Source: Bryum argenteum
Taxonomy: Eukaryota; Streptophyta; Bryopsida; Bryales; Bryaceae
Assembly (NCBI GenBank): GCA_037043015.1
Contig: CM073323.1
Coordinates: 62,001-126,000 of the forward strand
Direction of reading: 5' to 3'
Length of the DNA: 64,000 nt
The notes beneath the pieces are model-generated. The model ran no database searches. It saw only the letters and a program-made list of their open reading frames with translations, and was not told where the DNA came from. A program made the translations under genes and the position numbers. Position 1 is the stretch's first letter, and each line of letters starts with the position of its first letter. Of the stretch, positions 23,528-35,461 are shown one piece after another.

Positions 23528-26500
23528 TTACACCAATAAACGTGTAAGGGAAGATAAAGTGAATACATGGCACCCGACACTTGCTGATGAAGCTCCTGCC
23601 TCAGCTCTAACTCCGTCACCTGGCCAGTGTGCTGGCTTGGGCGCCTCTGGTAGATATTCATCACCAGTTAGGTGATCTACATAGGTCGGTGGGATTGCGC
23701 CTCCTCTCAACGGGCCTGTATGTGTTCCCTCTGGTCCGCTTGCGACAGCTGCTGGAGAAATTGGAATCCCCAATACTTCTCGTCCACCCCCTTGGATAAT
23801 TCACCCCTCCTGCATCTCAGGTGGTCCTGGCCATAACCATTGGGTAGCCTTATGCTGAGCCTCTCGTGCTTGTTCTTCTTTTCTCAACACTTCCTGCCAC
23901 TGAAGTATGGCAGCTTCACGTTGCTTTTCCTACCTTTGAGCCTCCTTCTTCTGCTCTTCTAGTCTTTGGGCCTCCTGCCACAACCGCAGGGCTTCCTGGC
24001 AAAGTGTCACATCCCTTTTTAAAGGATGCCCGAACACCGTGGTGAGCCAAGAGGACCCCGGGAGTGACGTCCCGGGCTTGGCAAGAGACAAGGTGAAGTG
24101 ACTAAGGGGAGTCCCGAGCAAACAGCACGCAATGGCGTTGTGTTCGGGACGAACTTGGTGGTGCGCTTTACATGGTTGGAAACCTTGTTCAAGCACGCAC
24201 CCATAGGTTCAAAGAACGCGCGATTTGGAGTTGTGAGTCATGAGATATGGCTCTCCAAAGGTTGGAGCGCGTTCCGGGACACTCCGGGACTTGGGAGTGT
24301 TACCTTTCGGGACTCAAAATGTCGCCCTCTTTGGATGGCGGCATGTTGCATGTCTTTGGAAAGCTCTAGACAAGAGCTTTCCAAAATGCTAAGGCTCGTG
24401 ATGAGCAAAGCAATGCTTTGGGAGATATGGCTCTCGAAAGCATCGGGACTTCGGGACTCCGGGACTGCTGCCTCCCGGGACTCCCGAATGTTCAGAGGAG
24501 CATAGCTCCCACATAGAAGCTCCGATTGGGACACGTGAGGAGTCTATCGACATCTACTCAAAGAGTAGATGTCGAAAATGGGCTCGCACGTCCCATTTGG
24601 ATAACTGAGCTACAAGTTAGCCCGAGAAGAAGATACGGCCCGTTTTTGAGGCTAAGGCAAAAACGGGTGGTCTTCCAAAACAAAAGTGTGTCATGGAAGG
24701 CCCCTCAACACAAGAGGGGGGGCCTACCGAAGACTCCAGAGAGTACTATGAGGAGGGGTGGTCTCCCTCCTCACTTGCACATGGTGCCTTGAGGAGCCGG
24801 GGTGGCTCCAAGGGGTGAGGCTTGGGATGGAGCCTCACTCCCGCACCTTGTGGAAAATGGAGAGTGCTTTGGAGCATCTCTAAACATGGAGTTGGGAAGT
24901 GTCCCTCTCCAAGTTAGTCCCCGTGATAAGTAGTGCCGGTTCCCGGGAGTAACCGGGAATGGCTCAAAAGGGTGAGGCATGGAAATGAAGCCTCACTCCC
25001 ACACCTTGGGCATTGTGGGATGCTCTTGAGCATCCTGCAACATTGGGTTGGAAAGAGCCCCGCTCCAAACTAGTCCCCGGGGAAACTAGTGCCGGATTCC
25101 GGGAGAGTTTCCGGTAATGTCCCGAGTGGAGTGAGAGACAAGAGTGGAAGGGGGACTAGTGGGAAGTTGGACAATGGATAAGGGCGGTTAGCTCCGGGGG
25201 TGAGTAGTGCCACCTTTGGGAGCTTGGACATTTGTGGAAGGCGGCCCCGTGCCACCAAGTGGCATGCCCATGTGTTGGTGGGAGTTCCGGGTAATGAGTA
25301 TTCGGTAATGAGTCATGGAGTCAAGGTGGGTTGGACACCTTGACTTAGAATGGTGCTAACATTGTGTGTGTGGGGCACATGCAAGTGTTAGCAAAGTCGT
25401 GGCTGGTTGCTACCAACTAAGTGAGCCGGGATTCCGCTACCAAATAAGGCTCACTAAGCAAAAAACTAAGTTGGAGTAATTAGGGTCGTGACACGAAGAG
25501 TCTCCTGTTGTAGGGCTTCGGCTCTTTCTGCTTCCTTCTTATGTTCTTCTCTTCGTTGAGCCTCCTGCCAGTACTTAAATTGAGTTGCTTGCTCCAACTC
25601 CTCCATTTGTCGGGTATACTGGTCCTTTCTGGCCTGCTGGTTTTTCTTTTCTCTTTCGTCGTGTTGTCTGGCCTTGAATTCTTTAAAACGCCATCTGTCT
25701 TCCTCCTCTTCATCGAATACTACTTCTTGTAGTTTGTCTTGTGAAAAGTGTACTGTCTGCTTCCTTGGAGTTGGTTGCTCGTTCCTGCTGGTCTTCGGCA
25801 TTTCTGGAGGTAAGGATGCTGCTCTTGTTGCCCTCTCCTCAGCCATGACCTCGTCCAACTTCTTCTTCAGAGTTTCGATCATCTCCACCAATTCACCAGA
25901 ATTTTGACCTCCTGGTCTTGGTGTGTTTGGTCTGCTACCACCTCTCCTGTCCTCCTTTGGGTGTTGGTCAAAAGAATTGACCCGTCCTAATGTAGGATGC
26001 CAGTATTGTTGTGCATCTCTATCTCCTGGTCCGGAAAATTCTCTTCTGCTTGTCCTTGGTGATGGTACCCGGCCTTCATACTTCCTTATTTCCTGCTCCT
26101 CCTGCCAGTCCTTGAAACTGGGTCCAGGTTCTGCTCTTGCACCTCTTGTATTTGTGCTTACTTCCATTACTGTCTCCTTGCTGGAGTTCTCTCCCACCAC
26201 ATCCATATCGATTAAATCCCTGTTGCTGCCTTTGGCAACGCTCTCATCTGAGCTGATCTGCCCTCCCATGTTCTTCCTTGTATTGACTGCTGCCCTCTGC
26301 TCCCTGAGCTCGAATCTGGCCAGCCTTTCTTCTGCTTCTCTCCTGGCTATGTCTTCCTTGATGCCTTCTTTGTGGTCTCGATCCATTATAGTGCAGCTGC
26401 TGCTTCTCCCTCCTGGTACTATCTGGTGATGTTCTCTGGTTTGCCTTGCTTCTCCAGTAAGTCGAGTCTGCTCCTCCACGTGATTTCTTGGGTAGGTGTT

Positions 26501-27158
26501 GAAGATCTCTGTCTCAGCCCTCCTCTGGTCTCCCGCGTGCTAGTCCTTCGTACTCCTGGTTCCCGGCCGCACATCCTCTCGCCACCCTGATCCCGGTCCT
26601 TGATTGGATCCATCAGTAGTTACTGCTCCGACTTAAATTTCCACTATTGTATAGGTTTTCAAGGTATTTCTTAGTCTAGGATTTTTACCAGATAAGGGTG
26701 CAATACAGTCCTACAAGTCTATTCCTAGGTGCATTTCCTATGCTTCTCTAGTTTTTATATTATCAGTTCTCGTTGATACAGTTATGGTGATCCCAACCCT
26801 GCTCATTCCAACTCTGATGTTCCTCCTTTGTTCTTGTATCGCTTCTAATATTTTCTACTGGTGTCCAACAAGTTAAATCAAAACAGTGGTGAGTGAGAGC
26901 TTACTTGAATATCGGCAACCATTCCCCTTTGCAGTGTAGAGTTGCCCTCAGCTCCTGGGATAGAACTTCAACTCCTGGTGACGGCTCCCTGGTCCTCCAC
27001 TGTCCAGTATCTGCTGGGTAATCTCTAGGTTGAACAATTGTCTGCGCCCCTCCCTAGATGGTCACTGTGCCTATGACCGCCCCAACACTACCACCTTGGT
27101 ACTGCCTTGACGTGTGCAGCAAGAGCCACATGGTTCGAACTTATGCATGGTCGCCAAT
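23528..27158 (-). mobile_element. LTR-retrotransposon fossil, gag-like, minus strand, interrupted by a solo LTR
   Basis: Reading leftward, an LTR-like end (ACTTTTACA) at about 27158 is followed by a primer-binding-site-like TGGCGACCATGC, a leader of about 530 bp, and a gag-like frame beginning MDPIKDRDQGGERMCG at 26613. The frame is charged, with repeated KYWQEAQRREEHKKEAER-type stretches and PTPRKQTVHFSQDKLQE. Matching text resumes left of the solo LTR (LWQEAQRLEEQKKEAQR) and continues to about 23528. No polymerase is seen. The element is old and broken, with a few breaks besides the insertion. The family is probably Ty3/gypsy, from the context and primer site. Confidence 0.6.
24005..25493. 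mobile_element. Solo LTR, 1489 bp, inserted in the gag-like fossil
   Basis: It begins TGTCACATCCC and ends GGGTCGTGACA, near-perfect inverted ends of the TG...CA type common in plant Ty3/gypsy LTRs. Flanks are CAAAG (24000-24004) and CGAAG (25494-25498), a 5-bp target duplication with one difference. Inside, about 24810-25080 holds two imperfect copies of a unit of about 170 bp starting near GTGAGGC and including GCCTCACTCCC. It splits a gag-like coding stretch, so it is younger than that fossil. Confidence 0.75.
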
Positions 27159-29300
27159 GTAAAAGTTGTATTCTTCATACCCCTCCAAATACCTTACCTA
27201 TGAAATTGTAACTCTCTAAAACCCTATAAATTCCATATATTGTCATGCCTCACTGCCCATAACACTGCTTCCCAATATCAAGCTCCTAACATCGCTTTCA
27301 AGATCGCTCCTAATATCTGCTTCCTAACATCAAGCCATAATATCTTTGCTCCTAACATCAAGCCATAATTCTCGCTTCCTAACATCGCTTCTAACATCGC
27401 TCCCCCATACTGCTCTACAACATAGATTCCCAACACAAACACTAACACGGAAATCTCCACACTTAAGTTTAATACATTTACAGACAAATCCATTCATAAT
27501 GTCATTGAAAAAAATGATGGTGGTATAGACATTTCCTGCCTTGGCAGTGTTACCTGGCCCTTCCAGGTACCATGAACTGACCTAAGCAGTAGTTCCTGCC
27601 ACTATCCAACACTCCACACACACACCCCCCACACGCTCCTAGCTCCAGCACCCGAGAGAGAGAGAGAGCTCCCAAACCCCCCAAAACCCGGCCGCCAAAC
27701 CCTAATCTCCAACCCTAGCCGCCTTCATCCATCCACATGATTTCATTCTAGGACAGATTTCATTCTAGGACAGGATTTCATCCCGCAATGGATTTCATCC
27801 CGGCGACAGATTTCATCCCGGACGACAGATTTCATCCCGGGACAGATTTCATCCTAGGACTCTAAAGTCTAGTGGTCTTAATAGGCTACTAGCGATTTAC
27901 TTTTATCAAGCTAGGTAAATCCCCGGTTAACACCGCCCCACCTCCATCGAAGCTTCAAGCGCTCCGGAACAGGTGGAAGAGCAGGAGAACCCAGTAAATC
28001 CTGCGACTTTCCGTTCCAAGCGTCACCCCGGACAGGACAAAGCAGTTTTCCCTTTTTGCAGATGAAGGGCATTCTCAGGAGGAATACCCCGCCGCCATTC
28101 ACCTCGAGCCGTCCAAACGCCGCCGGTAGAAGATAGTATCGAGTATTAGTTAGGTTAGATTTAGCCAAAAGTAGCAGATGCCTTACTGACATTCACCTCG
28201 GGAATCTTGGATTCCGGGAATTTCGGATCTGATAGGGCTTCCGGGAAAGCCGGTATCCTAAGTACTTAGCGAGGCCTCTGCGGAATGCTTCGCGTCTTTT
28301 CTGTAATTTCGCATCTGTGAGTAAAGGTTGAACTTGCATCTAAGAAACTCATGTCCTTGTGTTGTGCGGGTAAGGGATTCCGAGATTGTGTGTATGCAAG
28401 TGAGTTCTGAGTCCGGGCGTGGGTATAGAGAGTCCCTTGTTGATTCGGTAGTTACTACTTTAGTACCCGGTGAGGGAATGCTGGAGGAGTAGTACGGTCA
28501 GTAAGAGGTCCGAGTGGGAGAGTCCGAGCGACCCTAGGGGGTGTTTTGTCGGTTAGGTGAGCTGCTACTTTATTCGGATTGGACAGAGGCGTTAAGGTTG
28601 GTGAGTAAAGCCGCCCTAACTGTCGACCTCCCGGACGGGATATTCGGTTGAGGAAAGTCCTCCTTCGGAATCGTGCACAAACCTGGGTACGGATAAACCC
28701 CCCTGGTTTCGTTAGTAGAAATCTCGCGGATCGAGTGGTGGAATGCCACTCACTGTAATCCGGGTAACCCCCCCCCCTCTTGACTAGTAAGAGGGAGAGA
28801 ACCGGATCGCTGCTGTGTGACCCACTATTCGGGAGGAAAACCGAATAGTGGCAGTAGTAGTAAGGGAAGGACTCCAGGAGAGGAGAGGATACTAGGACAC
28901 AAGATGGTGAAACTCCGATCACCCTAATCATCCGGTAGAGAGTGATATTCCGCGCTCTTCCAAACTAATAGGAAGGATCCCTCCGAGGATTTACGGAGAT
29001 TAAACTAAATCACCCATTGTCACTAACTCCTACCCGGCCAGGAGACCAATTGCGCTGAGAAGGGAAACCGGATCAGGGCCAAACCGGTCACCCTGGGGTT
29101 TTGGGTTGGAAAACGATTAGGTCTAAACCACCGAACCCACTAGTCCGGTGTACCAAGATTGGAGTAGGTCGTTGTAGCGTCGAACCGGTAGTCAATCCGG
29201 ATTTCATCTTGTCTTTACACTTCACAGAATCTCCGTGGAACGTTACTCGGAAGGTGCACCATTTTGCTGAGTTTTAGAGGTTAATTGGGTCATTTTTGGT
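27159..29300. other. LTR-like and repeat DNA right of the gag-like fossil
   Basis: Starts TGTAAAAGTTG at the primer-site junction, as an LTR of the minus-strand element should. Bases 27250-27420 have loose repeats of CCTAACATC, 27655-27670 a short GA run, and 27737-27862 about seven copies of an 18-20 bp unit built on GATTTCATCCCGG. From about 28200 the DNA is GC-rich (CCGGA phrases) without coding potential. The far boundary of the LTR is not resolved. Confidence 0.4.
27737..27862. repeat. Short tandem array, GATTTCATCCCGG unit
   Basis: About seven copies of an 18-20 bp unit built on GATTTCATCCCGGGACA, with the early copies reading TTCATTCTAGGACA. Direct tandem arrangement is visible in the sequence. 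Confidence 0.8.
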
Positions 29301-29372
29301 CTCATCGGTTTGGTAACTCACGACATTGGACATGTTGAACAAGATTGTTTCAATCACAATTTCAGAGAAGAG

Positions 29373-30680
29373 ATGGAGTCAGCTACATTTACAGATGAAC
29401 AACAACGGGTTTTTGATAGGATGAGCACATCACAGAACGGTATCCATTTTTTGGAAGGTACACTAGGGAGTGGAAAGAGTTTCTACATTCGGTACTTTAC
29501 AAACTACTTGCAGGGCTTGGCAAAAAAAGTTCTTCTTTCTGGAACAACCGCTGCAGCAGCCAGACGATTGTCAAGTACAGCAACAACAGCTCATACACAT
29601 TACAGAATTCCAGTTCGTGGCTACTTGTATGGTCTCCATAAACCAAATGGTACTTTGCAAAGGTTGAAAGAAGCTGATGTGTACATCATTGACGAGATGA
29701 GTATGATGACAAGTGGTTTTTTAAATGCCATTTATTCCAGAGTTAAACAAAGCATAAACGGATCTAATGATCCATTTGAGAAAAAATTATTGTTGTTGGT
29801 GGGAGATATGGCTCAATTGCCTCCGATATGTCATCACCGTGGAGAGGATTCGGTCACGATATGTGAATTGTGTTTCTTAGAGAATTCTCCACACTGGTCA
29901 TCTTGAATTCACTGGAAATTGAAGGCATCTGTACGACATAGCAAAGACCCTTTGTATCTAGATTTCCTAAATATCATACGTGATAGGAAACCCACACAAG
30001 AAGAAATTGACTTCTATTTAGATGAATGTGTTATTGGTGAAGGCAAAATTATGGCGAACCTTGATAATCAAACAACAGCTCTATGTACCCATCGAATAGA
30101 TGTCGACAAATATAACGAAATCATGATAACCAATCTCTTCGATCCTAAAGAAGTGTTCCCAGTGCCCATTGACTCTAATGCATTCCATATTGAAGAACTG
30201 AGTGATTGGATAGAAGATCCAAAATTCAACCAATTGAAAAAAGTTGCTGTAGGTGCGCTTGTTATGGTTTTGGACAATATCAACATTGAAAAGGGAATCA
30301 ATAATGGTGCAATGGGTAAAGTGGAAGCTATTCATTTTAAGGAAAATACGAATGTTGAAGGAATTACAATATGTATGCTCGAATCCGGGTACAAAATAAA
30401 ATTGAAGAAAGGAAAGACAAAGTTTAATTACACCTATACAGGAAAATATTTCAAGTCTACATTTTCATTGGCTTTGGCATATGCAATGACTGGACATAAA
30501 GCTCAAGGAGCCACTATTGCTACGAAAGTAATTATTGACATCCGCGAGGCATTCACACCGGGATTGACATATGTTCTGTTATCAAGAGTAACAGAAAGAA
30601 AATATCTTATGCTACCTAGAAGACTTACGGTTGATGATTTTAACCCAGTGAAGCGTAAGATACTTAATACTGAAAAGTAA
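29373..30680 (+). pseudogene. PIF1-family DNA helicase (Helitron-like), one internal stop
   Basis: 5'-3' DNA helicase fold of the PIF1/RecD type. Motifs in order: Walker A EGTLGSGKSF, TTAAAARRL, Walker B VYIIDEMSMM, LLLVGDMAQLPPI, and the C-terminal YAMTGHKAQGAT and YVLLSRVTERKYL. The frame is open from 29310; the first ATG is 29373. It runs to the stop at 30680 with a single in-frame TGA at 29904-29906. Base composition is AT-rich compared with the GC-rich DNA to the left. The motif details differ from the PIF1 of the second Helitron at 34265-40531 (NKSQGQS there, HKAQGAT here), so they are different families. No HUH Rep domain is seen beside it, so it is a partial element. Confidence 0.7.
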
Positions 30681-30724
30681 ACCTAGATCTGCAAGGTACT
30701 AATGAAAGACACAACTTTCTTTCA

Positions 30725-31240
30725 TCGCCAAGCTCACAGTCGAGGAGAATGCCTCGGTCCTCAAATTTGACCCTGGTCAGTTTCTCTTCCTCTCCTTTAA
30801 GTACTTCTGATTGATGGGGTTAAAGGATCAGAGATACTGATGGATTATGTGTTGTAGGTATGGCGATATTGGGGTGTGAGGTGGTGGTAACCGATCAAGC
30901 CGAGGTTTTGTCATCACTGCGAAGAAAAATGGAAAGGAATATAACTCAGGTCAAATACTCTGCCTCAGAATACTCTCATTTAGGTAATTCCTTCCTTCTC
31001 TAACCACAAGACTTTCCGTGAAAATCTGGCATGTTCTATGCAACTCTAACTTTTTTGGTTCCTTGAGAGAGTTGCTTTTGACATCATTTGTATGCTGTGA
31101 TTGATCTATGTGCAGGACCTGTTGGATCAGTGGAGGTCTCTGAACTCGACTGGTAGTGCTTGGTATACGGAGCAAGACTACGATTCAGAATTTGTGGACG
31201 TTGTGAAGCAACAATGCTTGCAATTCATCACGAGGCAGGT
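30725..31240 (+). pseudogene. Fragment of a METTL21-like protein methyltransferase gene
   Basis: Spliced remnants of a host seven-beta-strand methyltransferase. A piece near 30725 reads KLTVEENASVLKFDPGQ. The exon at 30858-30983 reads GMAILGCEVVVTDQAEVLSS and continues RRKMERNIT, the end of the SAM-binding region. The exon from 31116 starts PVGSVEVSELDW, a phrase conserved in plant METTL21-type proteins. GT and AG splice borders are kept, so this is a DNA-level copy of a gene. It lacks the start of the SAM site and the C-terminal half, and a stop follows ELDW. Assignment is from memory of plant family members. Confidence 0.65.
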
Positions 31241-31958
31241 GAGATACTATCACATCTCAAGCCTCGCAGCCCTCACTTCACTTTTCAGTTCTTTCCGAGT
31301 CTGATTTTGTGAGAATGATCACCCTTGCGAACTAGAGTCACAAATGAAGATGTTATCTCCCGATTCTTCTTTGGCATCAGTGGAGACAACTTTGTTACAA
31401 ACTACCGTTGAGCCACCAGAGAATCATACGATGCTCTCACGATGCTTTAGAAATGCACTTTTCTTGAGAGTGGTGGTTTTAGCGTTCGCGAGAGCTGGTT
31501 TGCGCAGAGATCGTCGTAGCAGTGGATGGAAGGATCAGTATTTGGATGTTGTCTCGGTATTTCTGGAATTAGAGTTGGTGGAAGGTTCAAAGATTTCGCA
31601 ATTTTATTGAATGAAAGGGGGTGTGGACAGGTTTGTAGATATGAATAATTTCGATGATCGTCTTGTCCTTGCACTGACTGTTCTGCATGCCCAGTCAATG
31701 TTCTTGAAGTTGAAATAATTCTGTCGTGTAAAAGTAGGCTAGATTGATAGCTTATGTGTTCAATCTCTTTGTTCCAAACTGTGGTGTTGATTGTCGGAAT
31801 TTGCAGCCTTCTTGGATAGTGAAGATTGACGTTGGATGCATCGCCTGCCCATTTCTGATGCTACTAATGATCATGACTCTTTCGGATGGTTGCGCATATC
31901 CATGTGCATTGTTTCATAGTTTCGTGAAGGTAATATCCTCATACATGTTCCAATGCAG
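31241..31958. other. Unassigned stretch between captured gene fragments
   Basis: No gene can be named. A frame at 31344-31610 (FRNALFLRVVVLAFARAGLR and following) may be another exon remnant, but I do not recognise it. Confidence 0.25.
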
Positions 31959-32675
31959 CTGTTTGGAAATATGGAAGCAAGCGTGGAGGAACATGATATG
32001 GAGATGGTGAAGCATTACGCCAAGAAATTCTGCCCCACTCCTACCTGGTCGCACTTTTCTGGCTGTTGCGTCTTCTTTCTTCGTCCCTTCCATTCAACGT
32101 ACTAATTCCGTAAACCTGATCGCTACCCAATACATTTCGAATTAACAATATGGTTTCTCATTGTATCTGCAACAGTAGATATTGACCACGCATTTAGATG
32201 TCTTTCGGAGTTTCTTAAATCATTTCATTATTATTGCAAGAATGAAGAAGCTGCTAATATAACAATGGAGGTGGAGATGCAGGAAGGCACCGTCTCCAAA
32301 AAGTTGACACGTAAAGTCACTCACATCGTGGCTTACACACCGTCAGCGAGTCCTGTGACATTCCAGACGATACTAAAGAGGTACACTTGCAGATTCCTAT
32401 AATTTGATTAGCTAAAAATTTGGCTAGATTGATTACTTCATTTTGTTCTCAGCTGATTACATTGATAGCTGATCTCATTTACAGATTGTGCTGACCACTC
32501 GCTGCTTCAGTGTCTGTTTTGGAAGTTGATGATTGCTTTTGCATGGGTGCAGCGCGGGTGAGGAGAGAAGACGGTTGTTGTCAAATCGGGTCAAGGTGGT
32601 CAGTCATCGTTGGATTGAGGACTCAGCTGACAGCAATAGCTGCTCTCGTCCTGTAGAAGACAACTACGATCTCAG
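31959..32675 (+). pseudogene. LIG4: Fragment of DNA ligase IV, C-terminal (BRCT) exons
   Basis: DNA ligase IV seals double-strand breaks in non-homologous end joining; its C-terminal BRCT repeats bind XRCC4. Three exon-like pieces on one strand match that end in order. The first, from 31959, reads HYAKKFCPTPTWSHFSGCCV, like the plant segment before the second BRCT. The second, about 32172-32380, reads EGTVSKKLTRKVTHIVAYTP. The third, 32553-32675, reads LLSNRVKVVSHRWIEDS and ends VEDNYDLR. Splice borders remain. The catalytic half is absent, so this cannot encode a ligase. Confidence 0.7.
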
Positions 32676-33009
32676 GTTCGTGTTTCAGTAGGATCCATTC
32701 TGTCTCATTTGGTCAATGTACCTCCTGTTTATATTGAAATAACTCTGTAGGCCTTTCGTTTGTAACCGAAATTTGTTTGCGTCAGAGGACAATTCAATTT
32801 CCTTGGGTGATAATAGCAAGTGCCTTCAATTTCATTTCTCTAATTTCTGAAGCCGTGACAATAATCATCATCGATGAATATAGTTGAATGACCAAAGTCT
32901 ATAAAGCACGGAGAAAATGGAATAAATTTGCTTACACAAGGCAATCCTCACAGATATGGGGAGTCCTTGGAGTCAGAGGACGAAGGAGAAGCAGAAGACG
33001 AAGAAATGG

Positions 33010-33604
33010 CGGCAACCATTTGCGCAGACAGCTTCTGGAACATTGACTCTTAGTGTAGCTAATGGAACAGTGGCACCCGTAGGCACATTAGTGTAAGTAC
33101 TTTTCATTCCTATCGTTCAACAAAATTCTTGCAGTAAAAGTATTGATCTAAACCTAACGTGAGTCTTTTCTTGCCGATGAAGATATGTATTCATGTTCGC
33201 TCTAGGTGCAGGACCAATGCCAGACCTTGATTTTACCCGAGCTTTTCGCACGATCGATCCGCGCTAAAGCCCTGTCCGTTGCAATGTGTGTCCATTGGGT
33301 AAGCATCATAGTCGTTTTCAAAGCTCATCGGCATGATAACTATCAAATTTAGTCTGTTCTTGCATGGAGTAAAAAGCCTTGATGATTGACAGAAATAGGC
33401 GTTTGGGATTGTGTGTTGCAGGTAGCCAATTTTACTGTTGGATTGACGTTCCTGTCGTTATTGAAAAAGTTGGGAACTGGCAACCTCTACACTGGGTTTG
33501 CATGCATATGCCTGGCAGCTGCATTGTTCGTCAAGAGATATGTGTTGGAAACGAAAGGTCGATCGCAGGGAGAGATTGAAGCTTTGCTTATGGCTAACAT
33601 CTAG
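33010..33604 (+). pseudogene. Fragment of a plastidic glucose transporter, last exons
   Basis: Member of the major facilitator superfamily that exports glucose from the plastid stroma across the inner envelope. The last three exons are present: to 33092 (GTVAPVGTLV), 33183-33298 (FALGAGPMP, then LPELFARSIRAKALSV and MCVHW) and 33422-33604 (VANFTVGLTFLSLLKKLG and KRYVLETKGRSQGEIEALL, then TAG). These match the end of plant pGlcT proteins. One frameshift lies in the middle exon near 33228, between GPMPDL and ILPEL. The first ten or so membrane helices are missing. It follows the ligase fragment on the same strand. Confidence 0.75.
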
Positions 33605-34264
33605 AGCAGCAACCGGAAGATCTATTGCAGGAGGAGGAATCCTCGGAGCGGTAATAGCAATTTTTGCAAGTTAGAGAATCTATGTACAGAAAGATTCGGT
33701 GTAGCTTTCTGTAGCTTCCGAGAGTTGCTGGAATTCAGCCACTCGAAGTAGATTTGAGTGTACATATATGTACTTTTGAGTTCAGTTTATCAATTTTTTA
33801 TTGGATATGATCCATGCTTGTGTCTTATTACGATGAATATTTTCCAACAGGAGAGTTTTTAATTTGTTAATTCTTCTTCTTTGCATTGTTACTTTTGCTG
33901 TGCTGATTCTCTGAAGTTTGATCATTTGAATGTTGGAAAACTATTGGACCAGTGTTAGGTCAACTTCATAAATTATAGAAAGGTACGATTTTATAAGTTT
34001 CATGCTGCCTACCTTTCCATTCAACATTTTTTATTGGTTTTATGTATAAATAGTTATCAAAACGTCACTTCTTCAGTAACTCGTCTTAAGAAATATTCTT
34101 ATCGATCGTACATTGGAAGTGCCAGCCTTGTTGGTTGCAAAAATATGAATTATGTAAATTTGAACGAAATTTGATATCTAGTTACAAGTAAAAAAAGAAA
34201 GCTTTTGTCATATTTCATGTGACATTCACAAATCAGAGATTATATGACATCCACCAAATAGAAA
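33605..34264. other. Non-coding, AT-rich
   Basis: Probable 3' flank of the transporter fragment. No gene and no clear Helitron 3' end is visible here. Confidence 0.3.
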
Positions 34265-34299
34265 TCATACTACTAAAATCACAACACCCAGCTGGACGT

Positions 34300-34445
34300 G
34301 TACTTTACCTTTTACTTTATCTTTTACTTTAACTTTACCTTTTACTTTACTTTTACTTTACTTTTACTTTACTTTTACTTTACTTTTACTTTACTTTTAC
34401 TTTACTTTTACTTTACTTTTACTTTACTTTTACTTTACTTTTACT
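34300..34445. repeat. TTTACTTTTAC tandem array
   Basis: About a dozen copies of an 11-bp TTTACTTTTAC unit near the proposed 5' end of the Helitron. A looser repeat of GAAATTGCAAGTTTTG-like phrases follows at 34640-34800. Confidence 0.85.
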
Positions 34446-34819
34446 ATTACTGTTACCTTTTACATTTTATGTTACTTTTTACTTCTATACTGTACTTCTA
34501 CTTCTCCACAGTGTTTTTGAACGTTGAGTTTGTGGGTTTGTGAAAATGCACTTGTATGTTGCAATTTGAGCTTAAACACAACACATTGCAAACTTTTTTG
34601 ACACATTTGAGTTCAACACTTGAAGATTTATGACAAATTGTGAAGTTGTGAAGTTGTGAGGTTGTGATCTTGGACGTTGGAATTTACAAACTTGGAGTTG
34701 CAAAATTGCAAGTTCAAGTTGTGGAGATTGAAATTGCAAGTTTTCAAGTTGAAATTGCGAGTTTTGAGGTGAGATTGCAAGTTTTGAAGTTGAAATTTCA
34801 CAAATTGAAGTTCACCAAG

Positions 34820-35461
34820 CGCGAGATAAAGTGGCGCGCGATTCTGCGTTTCACGAACTCCGCCCGCGAACGAACGCAAGCAAGCTGCGCGCGATCGCGT
34901 GGTTCTGCGTGAGTTGCGCATTCCAGCTCGCGCAGAGAATCGCTGATCGCGATTCTTGCGCGCGCGGTTCGTTCGTTCGCGGCGCGCAGATTACGTGAAC
35001 GCAGAATTGTGCCGATTGATGTTCCTTTTCTTTTTTTTTTCTTTTTTTTTTTTCAAAATTTAAAACCTAAATTTATTATTCTTTTGGAATGATGATTGGT
35101 GAAGCTTAGTGCATTGGAGGTAAACTTCTTGGAGTGGAGCAAGTGGTGGTAAACTTCTTGGAGTGGAATCTCTTGGAGCACAAGTCTAAAAGGTATTATC
35201 ATTGACTTTACTCTTGTGATTTTAAAAAGATTGAATTTAGGATTTATAGTAGGATTTTTTTCCTACACTAAATCCTACTTTATAATAATTTTTGAAATCT
35301 TTGTTGGATTTATAGGGTTTAGAATAGGATCTTTGTTATCCTATAATAAATCTTATATTTGTGATAACCTTCGTTGAAATTTTGTAAACTTTATATGATT
35401 TATGATAGGATCTTCATCATCCTATCATAAATCCTACTTTTTTTTAGTGCCTTTTTAGACA
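34820..35461. other. Helitron leader, non-coding
   Basis: GC-rich start (34820-35000) with CGCGCG and GAACGAACG phrases, then AT-rich DNA with several copies of a phrase like AGGATTTATAGTAGGAT up to the first RepHel ATG. No gene seen. Confidence 0.35.
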
